DNA of 50,475 nt from Bacillota bacterium (GCA_021793215.1 JAJYTE010000018.1:1-50475); one strand, 5' to 3'. Positions 1 through 8,326 are shown, counted from the first letter of the stretch. The notes: generated from the letters alone by a model not told the origin. Program-made: numbers and translations.

Positions 1-42
1 GTGGAGGGGAAGGCTCTGGCGACGGTCATCCGGCCGCCGTGA
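1..42 (+). CDS. Possible 3' end of an upstream gene (partial)
   Basis: Reading frame 1 is open from the window edge to a TGA at 40-42 and has codon usage like its neighbours. Only 13 residues are visible, so no function can be given. A perfect hairpin at 74-97 follows and the next gene is on the opposite strand, which would suit the end of a plus-strand transcript. It could equally be chance. Confidence 0.25.
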   Translation: MEGKALATVIRPP

Positions 43-73
43 AACCAGCCCCGGCGAAACAGGAAGCTGGCTT

Positions 74-97
74 CAAAGCTACCTATGGGTAGCTTTG
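74..97. terminator. Perfect 10-bp hairpin between possibly convergent genes
   Basis: CAAAGCTACC (74-83) and GGTAGCTTTG (88-97) are exact inverted repeats with a 4-nt loop. It lies just past the stop of the TSUP gene read on the minus strand. There is no T-run on either side, so it is a weak intrinsic-terminator candidate. It could instead be a protein-binding palindrome. Confidence 0.4.
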
Positions 98-173
98 GCT
101 AGGTCCAGCGGAACGGTCACGCGAACACCCTGGCTGCGCGACACGTGAGAACGGCGCGGCCACAAGGCGAGTC

Positions 174-938
174 CTAGGCGACGAAGTAGACGACGGCGAC
201 GACGAGGCCGATCCCGACGACGATCTGGCGCAGAAGGGACGGACGAACCCGGCCGGCGAACCGTCCGCCCAGCACTCCGCCGATCAGGGAGCCGACGAAC
301 ATCACGAGCGCCGCCGCCCAGACGACCTGGCCGGAGAAGACGAAGAAGACGGCCGCGGCGACGTTCGTCGCGAGCGAGACGGCCTGCTTCAAGGCGTTCA
401 CGCGCGTGAGGCTGTCGTCGACCGCGAGTCCGAGCACCGCGAGGACGATGACGCCGAGGCCCGCGCCGAAGTAGCCGCCGTAGACGGTGGCGACGCCCAC
501 GGGCAGCGTGGCCCAAATGTCTGACCCCGGGCTCTTGCCCCGGCGCGCTGCGCGGCGATCGAGCCATGCCCGCACCGTAGGCTGCAGGGCCAGGAGTGCC
601 GACGCCAAGAGGATCAGGTAGGGCACGAGCGCGCGGAAGAGCCCCGCGGCCGTCACCTGCAGCAGGAGTCCGCCCAGGAGTCCGCCCACGACGCTGGCGG
701 GCAGAAGGATCCAAAGCCGTCGCTCCTGGCCGCGCAGGTCGTCGCGCTGCGACAGGGTGCCGCCAAGGTAGCCCGGGCAGAGCGCGACCGTGTTCGTCAT
801 GTTCGCCGCCACGGGCGGCAGTCCGACGGCGGTCAGGACGGGGAACGTGATCAGGGTGCCGCCGCCCGCGAGGGCGTTCACGCCGCCGCCGGCGACCGCG
901 GCCAGGAAGACGAGGATGAACTGCAGGGCGCTAAGCAC
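174..938 (-). CDS. TSUP-family (TauE/SafE) membrane transporter
   Basis: A 254-residue integral membrane protein of the sulfite exporter TauE/SafE (TSUP) family, which usually exports small sulfur-containing or organic anions. The N-terminal segment has the family's [19 protein letters not shown] signature. About eight hydrophobic segments follow, with a second repeat unit ([11 protein letters not shown]) in the second half, the usual two-fold TSUP layout. I place the start at GTG 936-938 because a GAAGGGAG site lies 7 nt upstream; the upstream TTG at 965 has no such site. It lies between the window edge and a minus-strand alpha/beta hydrolase. The substrate cannot be read from the sequence. 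Confidence 0.85.
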   Translation of the reverse strand: MLSALQFILVFLAAVAGGGVNALAGGGTLITFPVLTAVGLPPVAANMTNTVALCPGYLGGTLSQRDDLRGQERRLWILLPASVVGGLLGGLLLQVTAAGLFRALVPYLILLASALLALQPTVRAWLDRRAARRGKSPGSDIWATLPVGVATVYGGYFGAGLGVIVLAVLGLAVDDSLTRVNALKQAVSLATNVAAAVFFVFSGQVVWAAALVMFVGSLIGGVLGGRFAGRVRPSLLRQIVVGIGLVVAVVYFVA

Positions 939-1035
939 TTGGCAACTCCCTTCGGGCTGGTGCAAGGACTCGCCTGCACGTGGGTATCAAGAGTCGCATG
1001 CGGCGGAGGGCCCGGCGCCCTGACCGCCGGACGCA

Positions 1036-1842
1036 TCACGCATGCGGGGCGGGCACGCCGAGCCAGTTCGCCAGAATGGCGTTGAACTCCCCGGGGCGCT
1101 CAAGGCTGGGAAGGTGCGCTGCGCCCGCGATCTCCTCGAGTCGGGCCGCGGGGAGGCAGCCGACGAGGTAGCGCGCCGTGTCGAGGATGGCCGGCACGTC
1201 CAGCGTGCCCACCACGACGAGGGCCGGGATCGCCATCTCGGGGAGTGCGGCGACGTCGGTGGTCGCGCGCTCCAAGGACTCGGCCTGGATTCCGACGTAA
1301 GCCAGCGCGGTGCTGTTCATGGCCCGGCAGAGCGCCAGGAACTCCGGGTCCACCTCCCGGCGCGCGCGATCGGGGCCGACGACCCAGACCGCCTCCTCGA
1401 TCTCGAGGAGCCGCTCGAAGTCTTTGGCCTCCAAGGCGCGATCCGCCTCCGCGAGGAGGGGTGGCTCGGGGACCCTGGGCTCGTAGCCGTAGAGGCCCGA
1501 GCCGATCAGCACCAGTCGCTCGACGCGCTCGGGGTGGGAGGCCGCAATGTGCAGGGCGGATGAGCCACCCATGGAGCAGCCGATCAAGGTGGCCCGCTCG
1601 ATGCCCAATGAGTCCAGAACGCCAAGGGCGTCCCTCGGCAGGCTGAACGGACCGGGCGGCAGAGGGCTCTCGCCGAACCCGCGCTGGTCGTACCGCACGA
1701 CGCGGAAGTGTCGGGAGAGCCATTCCCACTGCGGCTGCCACATGCGCCGGTCGGCGACGCCGGCGTGCAGACAGAGGACCGCGGGGCCGGAGCCCGCCTC
1801 CTCGACCGCTAGCCGCGCTCCGTTGATCAGGAGTGTCCGCAT
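1036..1842 (-). CDS. Alpha/beta hydrolase (3-oxoadipate enol-lactonase-like)
   Basis: A 268-residue alpha/beta-hydrolase fold enzyme. The nucleophile elbow reads GCSMGG (Ser in G-x-S-x-G). An acidic residue is seen in VVVGTLDVPAI and the catalytic histidine in GAAHLPSLERP near the C-terminus. The opening strand and LCLHAG oxyanion region resemble PcaD-type enol-lactonases and related esterases. The start is ATG 1840-1842, with AAGGA 9 nt upstream; an earlier in-frame start at 1968 has no ribosome site. A carboxymuconolactone-decarboxylase-family gene lies about 670 bp away on the other strand, which is suggestive of an aromatic-acid link but not proof. The substrate is unknown. Confidence 0.85.
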   Translation of the reverse strand: MRTLLINGARLAVEEAGSGPAVLCLHAGVADRRMWQPQWEWLSRHFRVVRYDQRGFGESPLPPGPFSLPRDALGVLDSLGIERATLIGCSMGGSSALHIAASHPERVERLVLIGSGLYGYEPRVPEPPLLAEADRALEAKDFERLLEIEEAVWVVGPDRARREVDPEFLALCRAMNSTALAYVGIQAESLERATTDVAALPEMAIPALVVVGTLDVPAILDTARYLVGCLPAARLEEIAGAAHLPSLERPGEFNAILANWLGVPAPHA

Positions 1843-2036
1843 GCTGTCATCCTTCCAATGTCCAACGGTGTCCTGTGGGAAGCTGCCCGGCCAGCCGCGC
1901 CGCGCGTGGCACCCAATCTTTCTCGCCGCCTTCCTCAATGCCCTCCCGGTGACCCCGCCGTCCCGCACCGCATTGGCAGGGTTCCTCCAGCGCCAACGAA
2001 ATCCAACGCCAGAACAGTGTGGGCGAAGGCCGAGCG
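1843..2036. other. Intergenic stretch without recognised features
   Basis: Upstream DNA of the minus-strand alpha/beta hydrolase. Apart from that gene's ribosome binding site I see no convincing gene, RNA or repeat here. It leads directly into the gene remnant starting at 2037. Confidence 0.5.
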
Positions 2037-2230
2037 GTGAAGGCGTACGTCGGAATGACGGCCCGGGATTGGTAGACGTTCTTGGGTGCCCGTCAGCCGG
2101 ACGAAGTCAACTTCTGGACGCCGTCATCTGGCACCGCATTTCGGGCGCTGCAGCCTGGCGAGCCGTTCCTCTTCAAGCTGCAGCGCCGCAATTCCATCGT
2201 TGGCGGCGGTTTTTCGCCCCTGGACGGACC
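2037..2230 (+). pseudogene. Remnant of an HNH-endonuclease-like gene
   Basis: From GTG 2037 the frame reads VKAYVGMTARDW, then an in-frame TAG at 2073-2075, then TFLGARQPDEVNFWTPSS, FRALQPGEPFLFKL and IVGGGF. This is recognisable as the N-terminal domain of the bacterial HNH-endonuclease / putative restriction endonuclease family, whose members begin with an AYVGVTDxDW-like segment followed by EVNFWxPSG and FRALxPGEPFLFKL motifs. After the GGGF motif (about 2207) the similarity fades, perhaps through a frameshift in the run of five T residues. No HNH catalytic domain follows. The gene is therefore broken by a stop codon and truncated. The identification is from memory of the family. Confidence 0.6.
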
Positions 2231-2512
2231 GATGACGGAAAGGGTATACGGCTCCGTGACGCGCGGCACCCGCCCTGCGGAGGGCGACACCGACGACGGT
2301 TGGGGAATGCGCTGCGGTTGGCGGGAGAGCGAACAACACAGCAGTCTTAGATGATCAAGTTTGTCTAAGCTCTTTGGAGCGGCTAGGCGCCCCCTCCTAC
2401 TCGATCTGCGGCCGGTGCAAGGACCCTTGGGGTTGACCGGCGCCGCCGGCAGGATGACACTTTCAGGAACGGCAGCCGTGGCCGCGAGGAGCACGCGCAG
2501 GGGAGGATGTCC
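2231..2512. other. Intergenic stretch upstream of the carboxymuconolactone-decarboxylase-like gene
   Basis: No intact gene is visible. It may contain decayed sequence from the endonuclease remnant at its left end. The AGGGGAGG ribosome site for the next gene is at 2499-2506. Confidence 0.4.
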
Positions 2513-2890
2513 ATGGACCAGTCCAAACACGATGCGGGGATGGCGGTGCGCCGGTCCGTGCTGGGCGGGGCGTACGTCGATGGATCGCGCAAAGCGCCGG
2601 GGCAGTTCGGAGCAGCGCTCCAGGAGCTCATCACCGAGAACGTCTGGGGCACCGTCTGGGTGCGTGAAGGCCTCGACCGCAAGACCCGCAGCCTACTGAA
2701 CATCGCCATGATGGCGGCGATCAACCACGCAGGCGAACTGCGCCTGCACGTCGAGGGTGCGGTCAACAACGGCTGCACGCCGCAGGAGATCGAGGAGGTG
2801 CTGCTCCAGGTGGCCGCGTACTGCGGCGCGCCCGCGGCGCTGAGCGCCTTCCACGTGGCCGACGCGGTGCTCGAGGAACTGGAGGGCTGA
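2513..2890 (+). CDS. Carboxymuconolactone decarboxylase family protein
   Basis: A 125-residue small helical protein of the carboxymuconolactone decarboxylase (CMD) family. Family marks are the LxxELITENVWGxVWxREGLDRKTRSLLNIA block, NHAGELRLHVEGAVNNGCTPQEIEEVLLQ and AYCGAPAALSAFHVA. The conserved histidine sits in ELRLH. It lacks the CxxC of AhpD-type members and so resembles PcaC-like decarboxylases, which convert 4-carboxymuconolactone to an enol-lactone. The ATG at 2513 is preferred over 2507 because AGGGGAGG ends right before 2507 and gives 6-nt spacing to 2513. No other beta-ketoadipate gene is adjacent, so the physiological substrate is uncertain. Confidence 0.85.
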   Translation: MDQSKHDAGMAVRRSVLGGAYVDGSRKAPGQFGAALQELITENVWGTVWVREGLDRKTRSLLNIAMMAAINHAGELRLHVEGAVNNGCTPQEIEEVLLQVAAYCGAPAALSAFHVADAVLEELEG

Positions 2891-3002
2891 TGAAGGTGCC
2901 CTGTCAGGGCACGTTCGCGCCTTGGGCGCGGCCCGGCGCAGAGGGCGGCGCGCGCGGGATGTCCGCGAGGGCGTCCGCCACGGCTGGGAGGGTGCATGCA
3001 GG

Positions 3003-3275
3003 CTACAACTCGCAGAGCGCCGCCATCGTGTCCGGGGCGACCTTGTCCTGCTCCGGTGTGCCGGCGAGGGCGTAGAAGGTCATGGCCTGCTCCTCCCGCC
3101 GCTTGCCCGTCCCCTCGACGAGCAGGAAGGCGTGGACGAGGGCGAAGTGCCTTCGCCGGCGCTGCGAGAGACCCGCGGCCCTCCGCCCGGCGACCGAGAC
3201 GTCGTGGCTTCCCGGACAGATGCTGCCCGCCACCTCGCCGACGTGTCTTTCCAGGCCGATGTGGCAGAGCTTCAC
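3003..3275 (-). CDS. Possible small ORF or gene fragment, unknown function
   Basis: A 90-residue minus-strand frame from GTG 3275 to TAG 3003 has strongly GC-rich third positions, like the real genes here. The frame antisense to it has the acidic/arginine-rich look typical of a shadow. It begins VKLCHIG and ends MTFYALAG...MAALCEL. I recognise no family. No good ribosome site precedes it, and it sits where otherwise nearly 600 bp would lack a gene. It may be the decayed end of a lost gene, or not coding. Confidence 0.3.
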   Translation of the reverse strand: MKLCHIGLERHVGEVAGSICPGSHDVSVAGRRAAGLSQRRRRHFALVHAFLLVEGTGKRREEQAMTFYALAGTPEQDKVAPDTMAALCEL

Positions 3276-3289
3276 GGATAGCTTCTCAC

Positions 3290-3317
3290 GGCAGGGTCGA
3301 ACGACCCTGCCTTTTTT
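3290..3317 (+). terminator. Intrinsic terminator
   Basis: GGCAGGGTCG (3290-3299) pairs perfectly with CGACCCTGCC (3302-3311) and is followed by six T residues (3312-3317). It is a textbook plus-strand intrinsic terminator. It lies upstream of the CocE-like gene, so that gene's start must be downstream of it rather than at an in-frame codon near 3082. Confidence 0.85.
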
Positions 3318-3361
3318 GGCCGCCGCGGCAGGGGCCGCGCGCTTGGCCGCGAACAGCAAGA

Positions 3362-3378
3362 CATCAGAATGTCTGACA
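3362..3378. promoter_or_regulatory. Operator copy 1 (CATCAGAATGTCTGACA)
   Basis: A 17-bp element identical to one at 5227-5243 and very similar to one at 9878-9891. Its core TGTCTGACA is a palindrome with a single central base, and TCAGA-ATG-TCTGA forms a second overlapping inverted repeat. The form fits operators of FadR/FCD-type GntR regulators, and such a regulator is encoded at 14778. A weak promoter-like pair, TTGGCC (3343-3348) and CAGAAT (3365-3370), overlaps it. Confidence 0.65.
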
Positions 3379-3456
3379 CGCGGTTCGTCGGACGCACGTC
3401 CGCCGGCCCGTGTCTGCAAGCGCCACTCACGGGGGGACGTCACGTTGGGTGAGGAG

Positions 3457-5193
3457 ATGCGGGAGAAGAGCGTGGTCGCGGACGGAATGCGCATCGACTG
3501 GGATGTTCCGGTGCCGATGGCGGACGGCATCACGCTGCGCGCGGACATCTTCAGGCCCGAGCAGGAGGGGAAGTACCCGGTTCTCCTGACCTACGGCCCG
3601 TACGGCAAGGGACTGCCCTTCCAGGCGGGCTACAAGGACCAGTGGGACGCGATGGTCAGCCAGCACCCCGATATCACGGCGGGCTCGACGAACAAGTACC
3701 AGAACTGGGAGGTCGTCGACCCCGAGAAGTGGGTCCCGGACGGGTACGTCTGCGTGCGCGTCGACTCGCGCGGCGCGGGCCGCTCGCCGGGCCTCATGGA
3801 CTTCTTCTCGCCGCGCGAGACGCAGGACCTCTACGAGTGCATCGAGTGGGCGGCCTCACAGCCCTGGAGCACGGGCAAGGTCGGACTCCTGGGCATCTCG
3901 TACTACGCGATGAACCAGTGGATGGTCGCCTCGAAGCAGCCCCCGCACCTCACGGCGATGTGTCCGTGGGAGGGGGCCGCCGACATGTACCGCGACGCCA
4001 CGCGGCACGGCGGCATCGTCTCCGACTTCTGGGGCAACTGGTTCCGCACCCAGGTCGTCAAGGTGCAGCACGGCTACGGCGAGCGCGGGGAGAAGGACCC
4101 GAACAGCCGGCTGCTCGTCGCGGGCCCCGAGACGCTGAGCGAAGAGGAACTCGCGAAGAACCGCCTCGGGCTTGAGGAGCAGGTGCTCGAGCACCCGCTC
4201 GACGACGACTTCTACCACGACCGCTCGCCGGACTGGTCCAAGGTGAGGGTGCCGTTCCTCTCCGCGGCCAACTGGGGCGGACAGGGCCTGCACCCGCGCG
4301 GCAACGTCGAGGGCTTCGTGCGCGCCGCCTCGCAGGAGAAGTGGCTGGAGGTGCACGGGCTCGAGCACTGGACGCACTTCTACACCGACTACGGGCGCGG
4401 CCTCCAGAAGCGGTTCTTCGACTACTACCTCAAGGGCATCCAGAACGGCTGGGAGAAGCAGCCGCGGGTGCTGCTGCAGGTGCGCCGCGTCGACGGGTTC
4501 GAGGAGCGCCCGGAGACCGACTGGCCGCTCCCGTCGACCGCGTGGACGCGCCTCTACCTGAACGCGGCCGACCGCAGCCTCAGCTTCACGCCGCCCGCGG
4601 CGGAGGGCGAGGTGCGCTATCCCGCGATGGGCGATGGGGTCACCTTCCGGTCGGCGCCGCTCGAGCGCGAGACCGAGATCACGGGGCCAGTGGCGCTCAA
4701 GCTCTTCCTCGCGTCGTCCACCAAGGACGCGGACGTCTTCGCGACGCTGCGGGTCTTCGACCCGGTCGGGAACGAGGTCGACTTCCAGGGCGCGCTCGAC
4801 CCGCACACCCCGATCGGCCAGGGCTGGCTGCGCGCGTCGCACCGCCGGCTCGACCCGGAGCTGACGCGTCCCTACCGCCCGTACCACACGCACGACCGCG
4901 AGGAGCCCCTGACGCCGGGAGCGGTCTACGAGTTGGACGTCGAGATCCTGCCGACCTCGCTCGTGATCCCCAAGGGCTACACGGTCGCGCTCACCTTGCA
5001 GGGCAAGGACTTCGAGCGCGAAGGGGCGGAGGGACACCTCGGCACCGTCGTGAACCCGATGCGCGGGTCGGGGCCGTTCACCCACACGCGCCCGACGGAC
5101 CGGCCGCAGGACGTCTTCGGCGGCGAGCACACCGCGAAGACCGGAGGGGCGTCGGCCTCCTTCCTCCTCCTGCCAGTCATCCCAAGGCGCTAG
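3457..5193 (+). CDS. CocE/NonD family hydrolase (X-Pro dipeptidyl-peptidase-like)
   Basis: A 578-residue enzyme of the CocE/NonD acyl-hydrolase family (peptidase S15 type). The N-terminal alpha/beta-hydrolase domain starts MRIDWDVPVPMADGITLRAD. It carries an S15-like nucleophile motif, GISYYAMNQ (Ser about residue 149), and the catalytic histidine is likely in LEHWTHFY. The C-terminal third is the beta-sandwich PepX_C-type domain (from about TDWPLP to SASFLLLP). It hydrolyses esters or amides. The start is uncertain: ATG 3457 has GGTGA 4 nt upstream, and TTG 3445 with GGGGGGA upstream is the alternative. It has its own operator/promoter region (3343-3378), so it is probably transcribed alone or first in its unit. 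Confidence 0.88.
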   Translation: MREKSVVADGMRIDWDVPVPMADGITLRADIFRPEQEGKYPVLLTYGPYGKGLPFQAGYKDQWDAMVSQHPDITAGSTNKYQNWEVVDPEKWVPDGYVCVRVDSRGAGRSPGLMDFFSPRETQDLYECIEWAASQPWSTGKVGLLGISYYAMNQWMVASKQPPHLTAMCPWEGAADMYRDATRHGGIVSDFWGNWFRTQVVKVQHGYGERGEKDPNSRLLVAGPETLSEEELAKNRLGLEEQVLEHPLDDDFYHDRSPDWSKVRVPFLSAANWGGQGLHPRGNVEGFVRAASQEKWLEVHGLEHWTHFYTDYGRGLQKRFFDYYLKGIQNGWEKQPRVLLQVRRVDGFEERPETDWPLPSTAWTRLYLNAADRSLSFTPPAAEGEVRYPAMGDGVTFRSAPLERETEITGPVALKLFLASSTKDADVFATLRVFDPVGNEVDFQGALDPHTPIGQGWLRASHRRLDPELTRPYRPYHTHDREEPLTPGAVYELDVEILPTSLVIPKGYTVALTLQGKDFEREGAEGHLGTVVNPMRGSGPFTHTRPTDRPQDVFGGEHTAKTGGASASFLLLPVIPRR

Positions 5194-5226
5194 TACCCAG
5201 CGACCAGGTCTCTTCGGACGCACTGC

Positions 5227-5243
5227 CATCAGAATGTCTGACA
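5227..5243. promoter_or_regulatory. Operator copy 2, with a reverse core at 5284-5290
   Basis: Identical over 17 bp to the element at 3362-3378. It lies in the 131-bp gap before the D-2-hydroxyacid dehydrogenase gene. The core is TGTCTGACA at 5235-5243. A second core in the reverse sense, GTCAGAC, occurs at 5284-5290, centred 48 bp downstream, so two regulator dimers could bind one promoter region. Confidence 0.65.
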
Positions 5244-5324
5244 TACGGCAGGGATGCGGAGTCCGCCGAACGAACTCCGCCAAGTCAGACGGCGGGGTCC
5301 ACACCGCTGAAAGGACGTGTCCCA

Positions 5325-6305
5325 TTGGCCACTCGGATCTACGTGACCCAGCCCCTGGCCGACCCCGGTTTCTCACGCATCAAGGCGGCGGGCGACGTGC
5401 GCAGCTACCCCCACAGCGCGCAGATCGCCCCGAAGCAGGACGTGATCGAGGGGGTGCGCGATGCCGAGGTGCTCTGCTGCCTTCTGCAGGACAGCATCGA
5501 CGCCGAGGTGCTCGACGCGGCGAAGAACCTGAAGCTGATCGTCACCGGCGCGGTCCACCCGATGAACCTCGACATCGCCCGCGCGAGCGCCCGCGGGATC
5601 GCCGTCACCGGCATCCCGAACCTCATCGCGGAGGCGACGGCCGACCTCGAGTGGTCGCTGCTGATGTCGCTCTCCCGCCGCATCGTGGAGGCGGACAACG
5701 ACCTGCGCCAGGGCGTCTTCCCGGGCTCGCAGTCGGTGCACTTCGCCGGCGGGCAGGTCTACGGGCGCACGCTCGGCACGATCGGCTTCGGCGCGATCGG
5801 CCAGGGCATCGCGCGCCGGGCGCACGGCTTCGGCATGAAGGTGCTGTACACGAAGCCAACGCGCCTGCCGGAGGCCGAGGAGCAGGAGCTCGGAGTGGAG
5901 TACCGCACCCAAGACGACCTGCTGCGCGAGAGTGACTTCGTCTGCCTGAACGCGACCTTCACGCCCGAGACGCGCCACCTGATCGGGGAGCGCGAGCTTT
6001 CGCTGATGCAGGAGAGCGCCTACCTCATCAACGTCTCCCGCGGCCCGATGGTCGATGAGGCGGCGCTCGTCGCGGCGCTCAAGGCGAAGCGGATCCGAGG
6101 CGTCGCGCTCGACGTGTTCGAGTTCGAGCCGATGGTCGCGCCGGAGCTGCTCGCGTTCAAGAACACCGTGCTCACGCCGCACCTCGGCAGCGCCACGGTG
6201 GAGATGCGGCAGGCGATCTCCGACGTCATGGCGGACAACGTCGAGGCGTTCGTGGCGGGAAAGGAGCTCTCGTACCTCTTGAACGGGCCGCAGATCGGCC
6301 GCTGA
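5325..6305 (+). CDS. D-isomer-specific 2-hydroxyacid dehydrogenase
   Basis: A 326-residue NAD(P)-dependent dehydrogenase of the D-3-phosphoglycerate / hydroxypyruvate reductase family. The Rossmann motif is GFGAIGQG in TLGTIGFGAIGQGIARRA. The catalytic triad is visible as Arg in NVSRGPMVDE, Glu in DVFEFEP and His in LTPHLGS. Start TTG 5325 has AAAGGA 9 nt upstream. It opens a probable operon with the amidohydrolase (17-nt gap), the isochorismatase-like hydrolase and the aldehyde dehydrogenase, under operator copy 2. It likely interconverts a 2-oxoacid and a D-2-hydroxyacid; the exact substrate is not evident. Confidence 0.88.
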   Translation: MATRIYVTQPLADPGFSRIKAAGDVRSYPHSAQIAPKQDVIEGVRDAEVLCCLLQDSIDAEVLDAAKNLKLIVTGAVHPMNLDIARASARGIAVTGIPNLIAEATADLEWSLLMSLSRRIVEADNDLRQGVFPGSQSVHFAGGQVYGRTLGTIGFGAIGQGIARRAHGFGMKVLYTKPTRLPEAEEQELGVEYRTQDDLLRESDFVCLNATFTPETRHLIGERELSLMQESAYLINVSRGPMVDEAALVAALKAKRIRGVALDVFEFEPMVAPELLAFKNTVLTPHLGSATVEMRQAISDVMADNVEAFVAGKELSYLLNGPQIGR

Positions 6306-6321
6306 GGAAGGAGGAACAGAC

Positions 6322-7677
6322 GTGGCAGATCTCTTGATCCGCGGAGGCGTCGTCTGCGACGGTGACGCGCCGCACCAGGCAGACCTCCTGGTCCAGGGCG
6401 GGCGGGTCACCGCAGTCCTCGCACCGGGGACGGCGGACCCGTCCGGCGCCGGCGAGGTCGTCGAGGCCGGCGGCCTCTGGGTGCTGCCGGGGCGGGTGGA
6501 CCCGCACGTCCATATGATGGATCCCGGCCCGACCCACCGCGAGGACTTCCTCACGGGCACGGAAGGCGGGGTGCTGGGCGGCTGCACGACGGTGATCGAC
6601 CACCCGCGCACCGAACCGACGGTACTAAGCGCAGACGTCCTGCGCCAGAAGGCCGCCTACCTCACCGGTCGCTCCTACGCGGACTTCGGCCTGTTCGGCG
6701 GCGGCCAGGAGGACAACATCGGCGGGCTCGAGGGCATGTGGAGGGCGGGCGCGCTCGCCTTCAAGGTCTTCACCTGCAACCTGCACGGCGTGCCGCAGGT
6801 GCGCCCCCAGCAGATGCGCGACCTCTTGCGCACGGTGGCGTCGTTCGGCGGGACGGTCCTCGTGCACGCCGAGGACGAGGAGATCACGAAGGCCAACGAG
6901 CAGCGCCTGCGCGCCGCGGGCCGCAAGGACGGCGGCGTCACGTCAGAGTGGCGCTCGCTCGAGGCGGAGTTCACCGCGGCGCGCGAGGTGCTCGCGGCGG
7001 CCCGGGAGACCGGCTGCCGCGTCGTCCTCGCGCACGCGAGCCACCCGAAGATCGCCGGGCTCGTCGGCGAGGTGCGCGGTCAGGGCTACGACGTGCACTG
7101 CGAGAGCTGCCCGCAGTACTTCTACCTCTCCGAGGAGATCGTGCGGGAGCGCGGGCCCTGGGCGAAGTTCACGCCCCCGGCGCGCGAGGCGGCCGCCCAC
7201 GCCCAGCTCTTCCGCCAGCTCGAGCTCGGGGTGATCGACACGATCACGACCGACCACGCGCCGGCGACGGTCGCGGAGAAGAAGCCCGGCGAGGCGGACA
7301 TCTGGGAGGCGCCGTTCGGCGTCCCGGGCATCCAGACGACGATGCCCCTGATGCTCGAGGCGGTGCGCAGCGGCCAGGTGAGCCTGCCGGCCGTGGTGCG
7401 CGCGATGAGCGTGAACCCGGCGAAGCTCTGGAACATCTACCCGCGCAAGGGGCACCTCGGCGTCGGCGCCGACGCCGACGTCGTGCTCGTCGATCCCGCG
7501 GCCGAGTGGACCATCCGCGGCGCGGACCTCGTGAGCAAGGCCGGCTGGTCGCCGTACGAGGGGCAGAAGATCCACGGCGCGATCGTCTCCACCTACGTGC
7601 GCGGGCAGCTCGTCGCGCACGAGGGGAAGGTCGTGCGCGGGCCGGACACCGGCACCTTCATCACGCGCCCGGAGTGA
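6322..7677 (+). CDS. Hydantoinase/allantoinase-like cyclic amidohydrolase
   Basis: A 451-residue metal-dependent amidohydrolase of the dihydropyrimidinase/allantoinase/dihydroorotase group. DPHVHMMDPGPTHREDF gives the metal-binding HxH (residues 62 and 64). FKVF contains the likely carboxylated bridging lysine (K148). Further ligands are in LVHAEDEE and LAHASHP, and the catalytic aspartate is in TTDHAP. The length matches allantoinases. GTG 6322 is preceded by AAGGAGGA. Such enzymes open cyclic amide rings (hydantoins, dihydropyrimidines, allantoin). With an isochorismatase-like hydrolase and an aldehyde dehydrogenase immediately downstream, ring opening followed by amide hydrolysis and oxidation is a reasonable inference. 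Confidence 0.87.
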   Translation: MADLLIRGGVVCDGDAPHQADLLVQGGRVTAVLAPGTADPSGAGEVVEAGGLWVLPGRVDPHVHMMDPGPTHREDFLTGTEGGVLGGCTTVIDHPRTEPTVLSADVLRQKAAYLTGRSYADFGLFGGGQEDNIGGLEGMWRAGALAFKVFTCNLHGVPQVRPQQMRDLLRTVASFGGTVLVHAEDEEITKANEQRLRAAGRKDGGVTSEWRSLEAEFTAAREVLAAARETGCRVVLAHASHPKIAGLVGEVRGQGYDVHCESCPQYFYLSEEIVRERGPWAKFTPPAREAAAHAQLFRQLELGVIDTITTDHAPATVAEKKPGEADIWEAPFGVPGIQTTMPLMLEAVRSGQVSLPAVVRAMSVNPAKLWNIYPRKGHLGVGADADVVLVDPAAEWTIRGADLVSKAGWSPYEGQKIHGAIVSTYVRGQLVAHEGKVVRGPDTGTFITRPE

Positions 7678-7699
7678 GAGGTCAAGGAGGCTTGAGGCA

Positions 7700-8326
7700 A
7701 TGGACGTAGCGGTCATCGCCATCGACCTGCACCGTGGACACCTCGACCCCGCTGTCGCCACGCTGCCGCTGGAGCCTAGGGCCGCCGCCGCGGTGGTGGG
7801 GAGGGCGGCGGAGTTCTTCGAGGAGTGCCGCAGCCGCGGCATCCCGATCATCCACCTCGTGACCCGCTACCGCGGCCAGGAGGAGATCCTCTCGAACCCG
7901 GCCTGGCTGCGCCGCTCCAAGGACCCGAACTCGACGCGCCAGAACATGGCGCGCCACAACCTCGAGGGCATGCCGGGGATCGAGATCATGCCGGAGCTGT
8001 GGCGCGCGGGGGACGTCCGCGTCGACACGAAGAAGCGCTACGACTGCTTCGTCGGCACGGACCTCGACTTCGTCCTCAAGGGAAGGGGCATCCGGGAGGT
8101 CTGGATGACCGGCGTCAACACCAATAGCTGCGTCCTCGCCACGAGCATCCAGGCGAGCGTGCGCGACTACGACGTCTCGGTCGTCTCGGACTGCGTCGAC
8201 AGCATGGATGGGCGCGAGTTCCACGAGAACGCCCTGCAGATCATGGGACGCGCCTTCACGGAGGTCCACACGAGCCGGGAGCTGCTGGCGGCGTTCGACC
8301 AGCGTCGGGAGACTGTCAAGTCCTAG
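7700..8326 (+). CDS. Isochorismatase-like cysteine hydrolase
   Basis: A 208-residue protein of the isochorismatase-like hydrolase superfamily (nicotinamidase, N-carbamoylsarcosine amidase, ureidoacrylate amidohydrolase, biuret hydrolase). The catalytic triad is visible: Asp9 in AIDLHRGH, Lys in DTKKRYDCF and Cys144 in GVNTNSCV. It should cleave an amide or carbamoyl group. AGGAGG lies about 10 nt before ATG 7700. It follows the cyclic amidohydrolase by 22 nt, so it plausibly acts on the ring-opened product. The exact substrate is not determinable. Confidence 0.87.
   Translation: MDVAVIAIDLHRGHLDPAVATLPLEPRAAAAVVGRAAEFFEECRSRGIPIIHLVTRYRGQEEILSNPAWLRRSKDPNSTRQNMARHNLEGMPGIEIMPELWRAGDVRVDTKKRYDCFVGTDLDFVLKGRGIREVWMTGVNTNSCVLATSIQASVRDYDVSVVSDCVDSMDGREFHENALQIMGRAFTEVHTSRELLAAFDQRRETVKS

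Noticed and set aside
517-526. ATGTCTGACC, a partial match to the GntR operator
   Set aside because: It is inside the TSUP coding region and lacks the symmetrical outer bases.
2093-2530. Minus-strand open frame across the endonuclease remnant
   Set aside because: It has no family similarity and covers the plus-strand remnant, so it is a shadow frame.
3082-3456. Upstream in-frame extension of the CocE-like gene
   Set aside because: An intrinsic terminator (3290-3317) and the operator (3362-3378) lie within it, and the extra residues do not resemble the family.
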